From: Microterricola viridarii
Lineage (GTDB): Bacteria; Actinomycetota; Actinomycetes; Actinomycetales; Microbacteriaceae
DNA: 64,000 nucleotides
Assembly (NCBI RefSeq): GCF_900104895.1
Contig: NZ_LT629742.1
Span: 2,542,001-2,606,000, forward strand
Reading direction: 5' to 3'
Shown here: one piece after another, positions 15,619 to 25,610 of the stretch
Position numbering within the stretch: position 1 is the first letter of the stretch
Layout: the number at the start of each line of letters is the position of its first letter
The notes under the pieces: generated by a model
The model's input: the letters and a program-made list of their open reading frames with translations, nothing else
Told to the model about the DNA's origin: nothing
The model's database searches: none
Translations under genes and position numbers: made by a program

Positions 15619-18600
15619 CTAGAGCAGGCAGTTCGGGCCGAGCAGGCTCTTCAGCTCGCCGTAGAGGTCTGCCGTCACCTTGACGGAGTGCCGCGGCAGC
15701 TCGAACACGCGGGCGGTGCCGCCGCGGGTGAGCTTCAGCCGCACCTCGTTCTCGCCGGCGTGCCTGCTGAGGATCTCGTCGAGGGCCGTCACCGTGTCCG
15801 GGGTGGCGCGGATGTCGGGCATCGAGATGTTGACGGTGCCCTCGACCTCGTCCTGGCCCATGTCCGGCATCATCATGCTGAAGGCGTGCAGGTTCATGCC
15901 GTCGTCGCGCATGCTGACCCGGCCGCGGACGACCGCGATGGAGTCGGCGACCAGCATCGGGGCGAACTCCTGGTAGCCCTTGCCCATGAACATGATCGTG
16001 ATCTCGCCGCCGAAGTCCTCGACGGTGATCATGCCGTACTGGTTGCCGGAGTTCTTCGCGGTGCGATGCTGCACGCTGGTGACGAGCCCGGCGACGGTGA
16101 CGGTCTCGCCGTCCTCGATCGTCTCGGAGGCCATCAGCTCGGCGATGGAGATACTGGCGTGCTTGGCCAGCGGCACCTCGAGGCCGGCCAGCGGGTGGTC
16201 GGAGACGTAGAGGCCGAGCATCTCCCGCTCGAAGGCGAGCTTGTCCTTCTTGGCCCACTCCGGGCGCTCTGGCACGTCGGAGGACGGCGCCTCGCCGACC
16301 TCCTCGAACAGGCTGTCGAAGTCGAAGCCGACGTTGCCGTTCTCCTCGTCGCGCTTGATCTTGACGGCCGACTCGACGGCCGACTCGTGAACCTCGATCA
16401 GGGCGCGGCGGGTGGAGCCGAGCGAGTCGAACGCCCCGGCCTTGATCAGCGACTCGACGGTGCGCTTGTTGGTGGCGTGGATGGGCACCTTGCGCAGGTA
16501 GTCGTGGAAGCCCTCGAAGCGGCCCTTCGCCTCGCGTGCGGCACGGATGCCCTCGACGACGTTGGAGCCGACGTTGCGCACGGCGCCGAGGCCGAAGCGG
16601 ATGTCGGTGCCGACGGCGGCGAAGAAGCCGATCGACTCGTTGACGTCCGGCGGCAGCACCTTGATGCCCATGCGGCGGCACTCGTTGAGGTAGATGGCCA
16701 TCTTGTCTTTGGAGTCGCCGACGCTGGTCAGCAGCGCGGCCATGTACTCGGCCGGGTAGTGCGCCTTGAGGTACGCCGTCCAGTAGGAGACGACGCCGTA
16801 GGCGGCCGAGTGGGCCTTGTTGAAGGCGTAGTCGGAGAAGGGCAGCAGGATGTCCCAGAGCGCCTTCACCGCGGCATCCGTGAAGCCGTTCGCGTGCATG
16901 CCGGCGCGGAAGCCCTCGTACTGCTTGTCGAGCTCTGACTTCTTCTTCTTGCCCATGGCGCGGCGCAGGATGTCGGCCTGGCCGAGCGAGAAGCCGGCGA
17001 CCTTCTGCGCGATCGACATCACCTGCTCCTGGTAGATGATGAGGCCGTAGGTGCCGCCGAGCACGTCCTCGAGGGCGTCGGCCAGCTCGGGGTGGATCGG
17101 CGTGATCGGCTGCAGGCCGTTCTTGCGCAGGGCGTAATTGGTGTGCGAGTCCGCGCCCATCGGGCCCGGGCGGTACAGGGCCAGCACGGCCGAGATGTCC
17201 TCGAAGTTGTCGGGCTTCATCAGGCGCAGCAGGCCGCGCATGGGCCCACCGTCGAGCTGGAACACGCCGAGTGTGTCGCCGCGGGCGAGCAGCTCGTAGG
17301 CACCGACGTCGTCGAGGGCCAGGTCTTCCAGCACGAGCCGGTGGCCGCGGTTCAGCTCGATGTTGTCGAGGGCGTCCGAGACGATGGTGAGGTTGCGGAG
17401 GCCGAGGAAGTCCATCTTGATCAGCCCGAGCGCCTCGGCGGCCGGGTAGTCGAACTGGGTGACGATCTGGCCGTCCTGCTCCCGCTTCATGATCGGGATG
17501 ATGTCGATCAGGGGGTCGCTGGACATGATCACGCCGGCGGCGTGCACGCCCCACTGGCGCTTGAGGTTCTCGAGGCCAAGGGCCGTCTCGAAGACGGTCT
17601 TGGCCTCGTGGTCGGTCTCGACGACCGCGCGGATGTCGGCGGCCTCCTTGTAGCGCGGGTGCGACTTGTCGAAGATGCCGGTGAGCGGGATGTCCTTGCC
17701 CATGACGGGCGGCGGCATCGCCTTGGTGAGCTTGTCGCCCATGCCGAAGGGGAAGCCGAGCACGCGGGAGGAGTCCTTCAGCGCCTGCTTGGCCTTGATG
17801 GTTCCGTAGGTGACGATCTGGGCGACGCGCTCCGAGCCGTACTTCTCCGTGACGTACTTGATGACCTCGCCGCGGCGACGATCATCGAAGTCGACGTCGA
17901 AGTCGGGCATGGATACGCGCTCCGGGTTGAGGAAGCGCTCGAAGATGAGGCCGTGCACCAGCGGGTCCAGGTCGGTGATGCCCATGGCGTAGGCGGCCAT
18001 CGATCCGGCGCCCGAGCCGCGGCCGGGGCCGACGCGGATGCCGTTGCGCTTGGACCAGTTGATGAAGTCGGCGACGACGAGGAAGTAGCCGGGGAAGCCC
18101 ATCTGCAGGATGACGCCGGTCTCGTAGTCGGCCTGCTTGCGCACGGGGTCGGGGATCCCGTTCGGGTAGCGCACGGCGAGGCCGGCGTCGACCTCCTTGG
18201 CGAACCAGGTGTCCTCCGTCTCGCCCTCCGGCACCGGGAAGCGGGGCATGTAGCTGGTCTCGGTGTCGAACTTGACGTCGCAGCGCTCGGCGATCAGCAG
18301 CGTGTTGTCGCACGCCTCGATGTTGTCGCGGAACAGGTGCCGCATCTGCGCGGCGCTCTTGAGGTAGAACTCATCGGCGTCGAACTTGAAGCGGTTCGGG
18401 TCGTCCAGGGTCGAGCCGGACTGCACGCAGAGCAGCGCCGCGTGCGCGGTGGCGTCGTGGGCGTGCGTGTAGTGCAGGTCGTTGGTGGCCACGAGCGGCA
18501 GGTCGAGCTCCTTGGCCAGCCGCAGCAGCTCGCTGATGGTGCGCCGCTCGACGTCGATGCCGTGGTCCATCACCTCGACGAAGAAGTTCTCCTTGCCGAA

Positions 18601-19149
18601 GATGTCGCGGAAGTCGCCCGCGGCCTTCTTGGCCTCCTCGTACTGGCCGAGCCGGAGCCGCGTCTGCACCTCGCCACCGGCGCAGCCGGTCGTGGCGATG
18701 ACGCCCTTGGCGTACTCGGAGAGCAGCTCCCTGTCCATGCGCGGCTTGAAGTAGTACCCCTCGATGGAGGCCTTGGACGACATCCGGAACAGGTTGTGCA
18801 TGCCCTCGGTGGTCTCCGAGAGCAGCGTCATGTGGGTGTACGCGCCGGAGCCGGAGACGTCGTCCTCGCCCTGCGCGCCGGTGCCCCACTTGACGCGGGT
18901 GCGGTCCCCGCGCGCGGTTCCGGGGGTGACGTAGGCCTCGGTGCCGATGATCGGCTTCACCCCGGCCGCGGTGGCCTGGTTCCAGAAGTCGAACGCGCCG
19001 AACATGTTGCCGTGGTCGGTGACGGCGATGGCCGGCATCTTCTCGGCGACCACGGCTTCCATCAGCGGCTTGATGTGCGCGGCGCCGTCCAGCATCGAGT
19101 ACTCGCTGTGCACGTGGAGGTGTACGAAGGAGTCGTTTGCTGCTGTCAC
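15619..19149 (-). CDS. dnaE: DNA polymerase III subunit alpha
   Basis: Replicative polymerase catalytic subunit, DnaE1 type. 1176 residues: N-terminal PHP domain starting FVHLHVHSEYSMLDGAAHI, then the palm-fingers core with PDFDVDFDDRRRGEVI (catalytic aspartates), the GRGSGAGSMAAYA motif, a helix-hairpin-helix region, and a C-terminal OB fold near 990-1080 (VTVAGLVTSVQ). GTG start with GGAG eight bases upstream. Last gene of the long leftward block, after rluD. Confidence 0.97.
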   Translation of the reverse strand: MTAANDSFVHLHVHSEYSMLDGAAHIKPLMEAVVAEKMPAIAVTDHGNMFGAFDFWNQATAAGVKPIIGTEAYVTPGTARGDRTRVKWGTGAQGEDDVSGSGAYTHMTLLSETTEGMHNLFRMSSKASIEGYYFKPRMDRELLSEYAKGVIATTGCAGGEVQTRLRLGQYEEAKKAAGDFRDIFGKENFFVEVMDHGIDVERRTISELLRLAKELDLPLVATNDLHYTHAHDATAHAALLCVQSGSTLDDPNRFKFDADEFYLKSAAQMRHLFRDNIEACDNTLLIAERCDVKFDTETSYMPRFPVPEGETEDTWFAKEVDAGLAVRYPNGIPDPVRKQADYETGVILQMGFPGYFLVVADFINWSKRNGIRVGPGRGSGAGSMAAYAMGITDLDPLVHGLIFERFLNPERVSMPDFDVDFDDRRRGEVIKYVTEKYGSERVAQIVTYGTIKAKQALKDSSRVLGFPFGMGDKLTKAMPPPVMGKDIPLTGIFDKSHPRYKEAADIRAVVETDHEAKTVFETALGLENLKRQWGVHAAGVIMSSDPLIDIIPIMKREQDGQIVTQFDYPAAEALGLIKMDFLGLRNLTIVSDALDNIELNRGHRLVLEDLALDDVGAYELLARGDTLGVFQLDGGPMRGLLRLMKPDNFEDISAVLALYRPGPMGADSHTNYALRKNGLQPITPIHPELADALEDVLGGTYGLIIYQEQVMSIAQKVAGFSLGQADILRRAMGKKKKSELDKQYEGFRAGMHANGFTDAAVKALWDILLPFSDYAFNKAHSAAYGVVSYWTAYLKAHYPAEYMAALLTSVGDSKDKMAIYLNECRRMGIKVLPPDVNESIGFFAAVGTDIRFGLGAVRNVGSNVVEGIRAAREAKGRFEGFHDYLRKVPIHATNKRTVESLIKAGAFDSLGSTRRALIEVHESAVESAVKIKRDEENGNVGFDFDSLFEEVGEAPSSDVPERPEWAKKDKLAFEREMLGLYVSDHPLAGLEVPLAKHASISIAELMASETIEDGETVTVAGLVTSVQHRTAKNSGNQYGMITVEDFGGEITIMFMGKGYQEFAPMLVADSIAVVRGRVSMRDDGMNLHAFSMMMPDMGQDEVEGTVNISMPDIRATPDTVTALDEILSRHAGENEVRLKLTRGGTARVFELPRHSVKVTADLYGELKSLLGPNCLL

Positions 19150-19194
19150 GTGTGTCTCCGACTGATTCGAAAGCGGGTGGTGCTGGGTGGTGGC

Positions 19195-20112
19195 CTAGGC
19201 GGAGAGCACGGCGAGTGCGTGCTGCAGGTCCGGAGAGTACTCGGTGCGGAAGCTGACCCACTCCCCCGTCGCCGGGTGGTTGAAGCCGAGCTGCACGGCG
19301 TGCAGCCACTGGCGCTCCAGGCCGAGGCGGGCCGAGAGCGTCGGGTCGGCGCCGTACATGGAGTCCCCGACGCAGGGGTGGCGCTGGGCGGCCATGTGCA
19401 CGCGGATCTGGTGGGTGCGCCCGGTCTCCAGGTGGATCTCGAGCAGCGAGGCGTACGGGAAGGCCTCGAGCGTCTCGTAGTGGGTGATCGAGTGCTTGCC
19501 GTCCCCGGTCACGGCGAACTTCCACTCGGCCCGCGGATGCCGGCCGATGGGCGCGTCGATGGTGCCAGCCAGCGGGTCGGGGTGACCCTGCACGACGGCG
19601 TGGTAGATCTTCTCGACCTCGCGGTCGTGGAAGGCGCGCTTGAGCTCGGTGTAGGCCAGCTCCGACTTCGCGACGACCATCAGGCCGCTGGTGCCGGCGT
19701 CGAGGCGGTGCACGACGCCCGCGCGCTCGGCGGCGCCCGAGGTGGAGATGCGGAAGCCGGCGGCGGCGAGGGCGCCGACGACGGTGGGGCCCTCCCAGCC
19801 GACGCTGGGGTGCGCGGCGACGCCGGCCGGCTTGTTGATCACGACGATGTCGTCATCGTCGTGGACGATGGTCAGGTCCGGGACGGGGATCGGCACGATC
19901 TCCAGCGGGGACTTGCTCTGCCAGCTGACCTCGAGCCAGGCGCCGGCGCGCAGCTTGTCGGACTTGCCGGCTGCCGTGCCGTCCTGGCTGACGCCGCCCG
20001 CCTCGATGACCTCGGTGGCGAACGTGCGCGAGAAGCCGAGCAGCTTGGCCAGGCCGGCGTCGACGCGGAGGCCGGCGAGGCCGTCAGGGACGGGGAGTGA
20101 ACGTGATTCCAT
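19195..20112 (-). CDS. RluA/RluD-family ribosomal large subunit pseudouridine synthase
   Basis: 305 residues. An N-terminal S4 RNA-binding domain (about 10-70) is followed by the RluA/RluD catalytic domain with [12 protein letters not shown], catalytic Asp138, and the late [11 protein letters not shown] motif. It isomerises specific uridines in 23S rRNA; the target site cannot be told from sequence. It starts two bases after the lspA stop, a pairing (lspA-rluD) conserved across many bacteria. Confidence 0.93.
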   Translation of the reverse strand: MESRSLPVPDGLAGLRVDAGLAKLLGFSRTFATEVIEAGGVSQDGTAAGKSDKLRAGAWLEVSWQSKSPLEIVPIPVPDLTIVHDDDDIVVINKPAGVAAHPSVGWEGPTVVGALAAAGFRISTSGAAERAGVVHRLDAGTSGLMVVAKSELAYTELKRAFHDREVEKIYHAVVQGHPDPLAGTIDAPIGRHPRAEWKFAVTGDGKHSITHYETLEAFPYASLLEIHLETGRTHQIRVHMAAQRHPCVGDSMYGADPTLSARLGLERQWLHAVQLGFNHPATGEWVSFRTEYSPDLQHALAVLSA

Positions 20113-20114
20113 GG

Positions 20115-20699
20115 CTATGCTGCTGTCGCTTCGTCGGGGCCGCGGGTCGCTGTCGCGTCATCCGCCGGCTTCTTCTTCTTCTCTGACACGGTGCGGCTGC
20201 CATCGAGGTTGATGCCGCGCAGCGTGAGGATCATGAACAGGCCCATGCTGGTGACGATGGCGATGTCGGCCACGTTGTAGATGGCCGGCAGCATCCACGG
20301 GGTGTAGATGAAGTCGATCACGTGCCCCTCCGGGAAGCCGGGGGCGCGGAAGTAGCGGTCGGTGAGGTTGCCGAGCACCCCGCCGAGCAGCAGCCCGAAC
20401 ACGATCGCCCAGGAGATGGAGCGGATGCGGCGGGCGAACCAGACGATGAACACGATCACCGCGCTGGCGATGATCGTGAAGATCCAGGTCTGGCCGCTGG
20501 CCAGGGAGAAGGCGGCCCCGGGGTTTCGGACGAACTGCAGTTGCAGGACGTTGCCGAGTACCGGGACCACCTCACCTTCTGTCAGGTTTGAGACGACGAG
20601 GAACTTGCTGAACTGGTCGAGCCCGTAGGCGCAGAGAGCAACGAGGGCCAGGACAACAAGCGCAACGGCGCTGACCTTCCCTCGGGTCTTAGACCCCAA
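20115..20699 (-). CDS. lspA: Lipoprotein signal peptidase II
   Basis: Inner-membrane aspartyl protease that removes signal peptides from diacylglyceryl prolipoproteins such as the one at 6106-7065. 194 residues, four membrane segments, catalytic Asp129 (HVIDFIY) and Asp145 (YNVADIAI), with GNLTDR between. The proposed TTG start overlaps the divIVA stop by 11 bp. A charged C-terminal tail (from about 165) is longer than in E. coli. Confidence 0.94.
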   Translation of the reverse strand: MGSKTRGKVSAVALVVLALVALCAYGLDQFSKFLVVSNLTEGEVVPVLGNVLQLQFVRNPGAAFSLASGQTWIFTIIASAVIVFIVWFARRIRSISWAIVFGLLLGGVLGNLTDRYFRAPGFPEGHVIDFIYTPWMLPAIYNVADIAIVTSMGLFMILTLRGINLDGSRTVSEKKKKPADDATATRGPDEATAA

Positions 20700-21342
20700 A
20701 GCCCTGGAAGCTCGGGGCAGCGTCGCTGTTGGCAGCCTGGTTGCCGAAGCCGGCGGACGGTGCCGCGGTGACCTCGAGCTCGTGCAGCTGGCCCTCGATG
20801 TAGCTCTTCAGCTTGGCGCGGTACTCACGCTCGAAGGTGCGCAGGCCGTCGATCTTCGCCTCGAGAGCGGAGCGCTCCTTCTCGAGCGCGCCGATCTGGG
20901 CGCGCTGCTTGGCCTCGGACTCGGCCACGACGCGGGCGGCGGTGGCGTGGCCCTCTGCGATGAGCGCGTCACGCTTCTCAGCGCCCTCGCGCACGTGCTC
21001 CTCGTGCAGGCGGCGGGCCAGCTGCAGGAGGTTGGTGGTGCTGGCCTGCTCGTCGGCCTCGGCGGTGGCCGAAGGCACGGGGGCTGCAACCACGGGCGCG
21101 ACGACGGTGGCCGGTGCGGGCTCCGGTGCGGTGAAAGCGGGTGCCGGCGCGGCGGCGGCCGGGGCCGCACCGCTCTCGGCGGCGGCGAGGCGCTGACGCA
21201 GCTCCTCGTTCTCGCTGCCCAGTCGACGCAGCTCGACCACGACCTCGTCGAGGAAGTCGTCAACCTCGTCCTGGTCGTATCCCTCGCGGAACTTGGTCGG
21301 CTGGAACCGCTTGTTGACTACATCTTCCGGAGTTAGCGCCAT
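20689..21342 (-). CDS. divIVA: DivIVA domain protein (Wag31-like polar growth organiser)
   Basis: Coiled-coil scaffold that binds negatively curved membrane at poles and septa and directs peptidoglycan growth in actinobacteria. 217 residues. The conserved N-terminal DivIVA segment is ALTPEDVVNKRFQPTKFREGY with DQDEVDDFLDEV. A low-complexity Ala/Pro linker lies at about 57-95, and a second coiled coil at about 100-185. ATG start with GGTGGAAAG upstream. In mycobacteria Wag31 is phosphorylated by PASTA-type kinases; a kinase of that class is at 42869. Confidence 0.95.
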   Translation of the reverse strand: MALTPEDVVNKRFQPTKFREGYDQDEVDDFLDEVVVELRRLGSENEELRQRLAAAESGAAPAAAAPAPAFTAPEPAPATVVAPVVAAPVPSATAEADEQASTTNLLQLARRLHEEHVREGAEKRDALIAEGHATAARVVAESEAKQRAQIGALEKERSALEAKIDGLRTFEREYRAKLKSYIEGQLHELEVTAAPSAGFGNQAANSDAAPSFQGFGV

Positions 21343-21377
21343 GGCTTTCCACCCTTAGAACTTGGTTGTGAACAGAA

Positions 21378-21400
21378 GGTAACGATTGACCAACGGTAAC
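21378..21400. promoter_or_regulatory. GGTAAC direct repeats upstream of divIVA
   Basis: Two GGTAAC copies (21378-21383 and 21395-21400, 17 bp apart) lie 36-58 bp before the divIVA start. They read GTTACC on the coding strand. Repeats of this type are recognised by MtrA-like response regulators, but the spacing is not the usual one. The binding protein is unassigned. Confidence 0.3.
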
Positions 21401-21505
21401 AAACCCCGCTGCTCGCACGCACGATGCACCGTCGCACGGTGTCACCGATTCAGGATACCTGCCAGAGCGCCGGAGGCGTTGAGCGGGCACACAGTGTTGG
21501 ATGCA

Positions 21506-21817
21506 TTACGAACCGCCGATGTAACGGATCTGGCCGACGATCGGCATCAGGATGATGACGATCAGCATGGTCAGGCTCCAGCCGAAGTCGAAGGCCACGG
21601 CGCCGAGGCGCAGCGGCGGCAGAATCCGGCGGAAGAACTTGATCGGCGGATCGGTGATCGTGTACACGAATTCCACCGCGATCAGGGCGAAGCCGCGTGG
21701 CCGCCAGGATCGGTTGAAATTGCGCACGAGGTCGAGAACGAACCGCGCCCACATCGCAAAGAAGTAGAGCAACAGAAAGAAATACAGGATCCCCGCGATC
21801 AGGGCAACGATGGTCAC
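21506..21817 (-). CDS. YggT family membrane protein
   Basis: 103 residues, two hydrophobic segments (about 1-27 and 75-98) flanking the typical loop FNRSWRPRGFALIAVEFVYTITDPPIKFFRR. YggT proteins sit next to sepF in dcw-linked loci of Gram-positives and cyanobacteria and are linked to division or osmotic shock tolerance; the biochemical role is not known. GTG start seven bases after the sepF stop. Confidence 0.9.
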   Translation of the reverse strand: MTIVALIAGILYFFLLLYFFAMWARFVLDLVRNFNRSWRPRGFALIAVEFVYTITDPPIKFFRRILPPLRLGAVAFDFGWSLTMLIVIILMPIVGQIRYIGGS

Positions 21818-21824
21818 AGACTAA

Positions 21825-22298
21825 TTATGACTGAGCGAAGAAGGAGGCATCGACGTCGGCGTCCGTCTCGCCGTTCTCGCCGCTGACCACGATGTGCTCG
21901 GGAGAGAGCAGGAACACCTTGTTGGTGACCCGCTCGATCTTGCCGTAGAGGCCCTGGGAGAGGCCGCTGGCGAAGTCGATCAGGCGGCGGGCGTCGCCCT
22001 CGCTCATCTGCGAGAGGTTGATGATCACCGGGATGCCGTCACGGAAGCTCTCAGCGATGAGCTGCGCGTCGCGGTACTGCCGCGGGTGCACCGTGAGGAT
22101 CTCGTTCATCTCTGCCGCCTGGGTGTTGGTCTTGGGGACGGGGGCCTTGCGCAGCGGCGTGACCGGTGCGGCGTTCTTGGTCGGGGCCGCGGCGGGCGCC
22201 GGCGTGACCGGGGCAGCAGCGGCTGCGGGCTCCTCGTACTCGAGCTCCTCGTCTGCCAGTCCCAGATAGACCATGGTCTTCTTGAGCGGGTTGGACAT
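21825..22298 (-). CDS. sepF: Cell division protein SepF
   Basis: 157-residue FtsZ membrane anchor of Gram-positives. An N-terminal amphipathic segment ([17 protein letters not shown]) is followed by an acidic/Ala-Pro linker and the SepF core (about 68-150: [34 protein letters not shown]). ATG start with GGAGG. Actinobacteria lack FtsA and ZipA, so SepF is the likely FtsZ tether here. Confidence 0.95.
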   Translation of the reverse strand: MSNPLKKTMVYLGLADEELEYEEPAAAAAPVTPAPAAAPTKNAAPVTPLRKAPVPKTNTQAAEMNEILTVHPRQYRDAQLIAESFRDGIPVIINLSQMSEGDARRLIDFASGLSQGLYGKIERVTNKVFLLSPEHIVVSGENGETDADVDASFFAQS

Positions 22299-22333
22299 TA
22301 CTACCTCCGTGTCAGGATCCGTCGTATTCGAGG

Positions 22334-23023
22334 TTATTCGGGCTGCGGGCGATTCCCGGTAATGGCGGTGCCAATCCGGAGGTGTGTCGCCCCTTCGGCG
22401 ATCGCGTCCGCAAAATCTTGCGACATGCCCATGGACAGGGCGGTCGCCCCCGGGGCGGCGCCCCGGATGGACTCGGAGAGCTCGCGGACGCGGGCGAAGG
22501 CGCGCCGCGGCTCCTCGTCGAGCGGGGCGACGGCCATCAGGCCGAGCAGCCGGAGCCCGGGTGTGGCCAGCGTCTGGTCGACCAGGGCGTCCAGGGCGGC
22601 CGGGGCCACCCCGCCGCGCTCCGGATTGTCGGTCAGGTTGACCTGCAGGAAGCAGTCGATGACCTTCTCGCCGGAGAGCCCGGTCAGCAGCGCCGGCCGG
22701 TCGATCGAGTGGATCACGTCGGCGTAGGCCCGCACCTGCTTGGCCTTCTTGCTCTGCAGCTGCCCGACGAAGTGCCAGCGCAGCGGCAGGCCGGCCAGTT
22801 CGGCGGCCTTTGCCTGCGCCTCCTGGTGCCGGTTCTCGCCGACGTCGCGCACGCCGAGCTCGGAGAGCGCGCGGACAAGGGAGGCCGGGTGGAACTTGGT
22901 CACGACGATGGTCGTGATCTCGCTCGGTTGCCGCCCGCTCGCGCGCGCGGCATCCGCGATGCCCGCCTGCACCGACGCCAGCCTCTCGGCCAGCGTCGGG
23001 TGCGGGGCCCCCGCCTCACTCAT
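22334..23023 (-). CDS. YggS/PROSC family pyridoxal-phosphate homeostasis protein
   Basis: 229 residues, single-domain alanine-racemase-like TIM barrel that binds PLP without known catalysis. The PLP lysine is in [11 protein letters not shown], with [12 protein letters not shown] and [28 protein letters not shown] at the phosphate site. The start was set at ATG 23023 ([15 protein letters not shown]), 19 bp after the ftsZ stop; the frame stays open upstream but there it runs antisense-free through ftsZ. Standard position between ftsZ and sepF. Confidence 0.92.
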   Translation of the reverse strand: MSEAGAPHPTLAERLASVQAGIADAARASGRQPSEITTIVVTKFHPASLVRALSELGVRDVGENRHQEAQAKAAELAGLPLRWHFVGQLQSKKAKQVRAYADVIHSIDRPALLTGLSGEKVIDCFLQVNLTDNPERGGVAPAALDALVDQTLATPGLRLLGLMAVAPLDEEPRRAFARVRELSESIRGAAPGATALSMGMSQDFADAIAEGATHLRIGTAITGNRPQPE

Positions 23024-23042
23024 CTGTGCTGCCTGTGCCTTG

Positions 23043-24221
23043 CTACTTGAGGAAGTCGGGGATGTCGAGGTCGTTCTCCTCGTCGAAGCCCGGGTCAACG
23101 GCGGCCGGGGCCGGGGTGGCGTCCTGGCTGCCCCAGGCGGACTCGACGAGCGCGTCGATGTCGCTGGCGGAGGGCTCCTCGGCCACGGCGGTGGCGCTGG
23201 CACCGGCAACCGGTGCGCCGCCGCCGGCGGACACGAAGTTGCTGCGTCGGCCGTCGGCCTGCTTGCTCTGGGGCTCTCCCCCGTCGAAGCCGGCCGCGAT
23301 GACGGTGACGCGCACCTCGTCGCCGAGGGTGTCGTCGATGACGGCACCGAAGATGATGTTGGCCTCGGGGTGCACGGCCTCCTGCACCAGGCGGGCCGCG
23401 TCGTTGATCTCGAAGATGCCGAGGTTGGAGCCGCCCTGGATGGAGAGCAGCACGCCGTGGGCGCCGTCGATGGATGCCTCGAGCAGCGGGCTGGCCACGG
23501 CCAGCTCGGCAGCCTTGATGGCGCGGTCGGCGCCGCGGGACGAACCGATGCCCATGAGCGCGGAGCCGGCGCCCTGCATGACCGACTTGACGTCGGCGAA
23601 GTCGAGGTTGATCAGGCCGGGGGTGGTGATCAGGTCGGTGATGCCCTGCACACCGGCCAGGAGCACCTGGTCGGCGGTCGCGAAGGCGTCGAGCATGCTG
23701 ATGCCGCGGTCGCTGATCTCCAGCAGGCGGTCGTTCGGCACGACGATGAGGGTGTCGACCTCTTCCTTGAGGGTGCTGACACCGGTCTCGGCCTGGGCCT
23801 GGCGGCGCTTGCCCTCGAAGCCGAACGGCTTGGTGACGACACCGATGGTGAGCGCGCCGATCGACTTGGCGATGCGGGCAACGACGGGGGCGCCGCCCGT
23901 GCCGGTTCCGCCGCCTTCGCCCGCGGTCACGAAGACCATGTCGGCGCCGGCGAGGGCTTCCTCGATCTCCTCGGCGTGGTCCTCGGCTGCACGACGGCCC
24001 ACCTCGGGGTCGGCGCCTGCGCCGAGACCGCGGGTGAGGTCGCGGCCGACGTCGAGCTTGACGTCGGCGTCGCTCATCAGCAGCGCCTGCGCGTCGGTGT
24101 TGATGGCGATGAACTCGACGCCGCGGAGGCCGAGCTCGATCATACGGTTGACGGCGTTGACGCCGCCGCCGCCGATGCCGACGACCTTGATCACTGCAAG
24201 GTAGTTCTGATTAGTTGACAC
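23043..24221 (-). CDS. ftsZ: Cell division protein FtsZ
   Basis: Tubulin-like GTPase forming the Z-ring. 392 residues from GTG 24221, which has CCGGAGG seven bases upstream. Motifs: [13 protein letters not shown] at the N-terminus, the tubulin signature [17 protein letters not shown] and the C-terminal peptide DIPDFLK that binds SepF and other partners. A 188-bp AT-rich leader separates it from ftsQ and probably carries its own promoter. Confidence 0.98.
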   Translation of the reverse strand: MSTNQNYLAVIKVVGIGGGGVNAVNRMIELGLRGVEFIAINTDAQALLMSDADVKLDVGRDLTRGLGAGADPEVGRRAAEDHAEEIEEALAGADMVFVTAGEGGGTGTGGAPVVARIAKSIGALTIGVVTKPFGFEGKRRQAQAETGVSTLKEEVDTLIVVPNDRLLEISDRGISMLDAFATADQVLLAGVQGITDLITTPGLINLDFADVKSVMQGAGSALMGIGSSRGADRAIKAAELAVASPLLEASIDGAHGVLLSIQGGSNLGIFEINDAARLVQEAVHPEANIIFGAVIDDTLGDEVRVTVIAAGFDGGEPQSKQADGRRSNFVSAGGGAPVAGASATAVAEEPSASDIDALVESAWGSQDATPAPAAVDPGFDEENDLDIPDFLK

Positions 24222-24238
24222 GTCCGGCCTCCGGTGGA

Positions 24239-24304
24239 AACTCTCAACTTCTAGTCGAAGCTTAAAGTTATGCTGAGTATGCAATTCCTACCTCGAAGTT
24301 ATGC
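24239..24304 (-). promoter_or_regulatory. AT-rich ftsZ promoter region with tandem GCATAACTT boxes
   Basis: On the coding strand GCATAACTT occurs twice (24304-24296 and 24273-24265, 31 bp apart), each containing a TAACTT -10-like hexamer. This is the most AT-rich stretch between ftsQ and ftsZ. The end nearest ftsZ (24239-24253) is identical over 15 bases to the stretch between the two cydA dyads. Tandem promoters are inferred; ftsZ commonly has several. Confidence 0.4.
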
Positions 24305-24409
24305 GCAGCCGCAGTTTCGCGTGGAAGGCGCGCCCGCGTGTCGCAAACTCCGCCGGCGATCCTGCGGTTCGGCGGCGTGTCGCGGCCTCCGGGCCCCTCG
24401 AGGCAGGGC

Positions 24410-25603
24410 TCAGCGCATCACGGGGCTGGCCGGCGACGAGACGTCGTAGACGGTGGAGGGCCCGGGCGGGGCCGCCGCCATCAGCTTGCCCAGCACGAGC
24501 GCCTTGAGGGTTGACTCCTCCGCACTGCCCCAGGCCACCCCGGCACCGCCGGCCAGCACCAGGCTCACATCGTCGGTGCTGGCGGCCCGCACGACGTCCA
24601 GCTGCGCGCGGATCTCGGCCGGGAGTGCCTGCACGACGCTGCCGGCCGCGGCGAGGCCGTCATCGCCGACGGTCTCCAGGATCGGGAACCCGGGCGGCCG
24701 CTCCGGGGTCGTCTGGATCACCACGCCGGCGGGATCGACCAGCGCGAAGCCGCCCTCCCCCGCGACGGCGCCAATCGGGTCGCGCTCGACGACGCGCACG
24801 ACGAGCGTGTTGGGCGGTCGGCTCTCGGTCGAGAAGCTCTGGATCAGCGCGAAGCCGGCCAGCCCGTCGTGGATCGCGCCCTGGTCGACGAGCGGCAGCG
24901 GCGTGCCGATCTGCCCGCCGAGCGCGGTCGCGACCTCGTCAGCGGCCAGCCGGTTGGTGCCCTCCACCTGGATGGTGGTGAGCGCCATCAGCGGCGAGAA
25001 GGTGCCGACGGCCACGAACAGGGCGAGCGCGAGCACGGCGCCGATCCCGGTCAGCCAGGCGGCGCGGCGCCGGCGCAGGTGCCGGGTGAAGCGGCGCACC
25101 TCGGAGCGCTCGTACGCCTTCCGCGCCTTGGTCGCGGCGCGCAGCCGGGCGCGGGCGCTGCTCGGGGTGAGTGGCGTGTCGGCATCCGCGTCGGTGCCGC
25201 CTGCCGCCTCGGCCGCCTCGGCGACGCGCGGCAGCGCCGCGGTGAGCGGCGTGACGGGCGCCAGCGGGCCGGTCGAGGACGGCTCGCCGGAGGCGGGGCC
25301 TGCTGTGCCTGCGGGCTGCGCCGTGGCCGGCTTCTGGACGGGTGCCGGCTTCTGGACGGGGATCGGCTCGGTCACGGCCTCGGCGGTAGGTTCATCGACG
25401 GTGGGCGCCTCGCCGGCCGCCGGCTTGTTCAGCCACCAGGCGGTCGGCAGCCCGACGCGGCGGGCGGCCGGCTTGCGCGGGGCGGATGCCGGGGTGTGCG
25501 GCGGGGTGTGCGGCGGGGCGGCCTGCGCGGCCGCGGCGGGGCGCTCCGGGGTCGTCGACGGCACGGCCTTCGCCGTGTGCTCGATGCCCTGGGGTCGCTT
25601 CAT
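24410..25603 (-). CDS. ftsQ: Cell division protein FtsQ/DivIB
   Basis: Bitopic divisome protein of 397 residues. The long cytoplasmic N-terminus (1-185) is rich in Ala/Pro/Thr/Glu. One membrane span lies at about 187-210 (WLTGIGAVLALALFVAVGTF), followed by the POTRA domain (ALTTIQVEGTNRLAADEVATAL) and the FtsQ beta domain. The N-terminal extension is longer than in E. coli (about 25 residues), as usual in actinobacteria. It starts seven bases after murC; the ddl gene found here in proteobacteria is absent. Confidence 0.93.
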   Translation of the reverse strand: MKRPQGIEHTAKAVPSTTPERPAAAAQAAPPHTPPHTPASAPRKPAARRVGLPTAWWLNKPAAGEAPTVDEPTAEAVTEPIPVQKPAPVQKPATAQPAGTAGPASGEPSSTGPLAPVTPLTAALPRVAEAAEAAGGTDADADTPLTPSSARARLRAATKARKAYERSEVRRFTRHLRRRRAAWLTGIGAVLALALFVAVGTFSPLMALTTIQVEGTNRLAADEVATALGGQIGTPLPLVDQGAIHDGLAGFALIQSFSTESRPPNTLVVRVVERDPIGAVAGEGGFALVDPAGVVIQTTPERPPGFPILETVGDDGLAAAGSVVQALPAEIRAQLDVVRAASTDDVSLVLAGGAGVAWGSAEESTLKALVLGKLMAAAPPGPSTVYDVSSPASPVMR

Positions 25604-25610
25604 GCCGTGG

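Noticed and set aside
17092-20100. A 1002-codon open frame on the + strand
   Set aside because: Antisense to dnaE and rluD, same shadow composition, no ribosome binding site or recognisable domain.
22334-23347. An N-terminally extended YggS-like protein starting at 23347
   Set aside because: The extra residues are an out-of-frame reading of ftsZ; ATG 23023 gives the family length.
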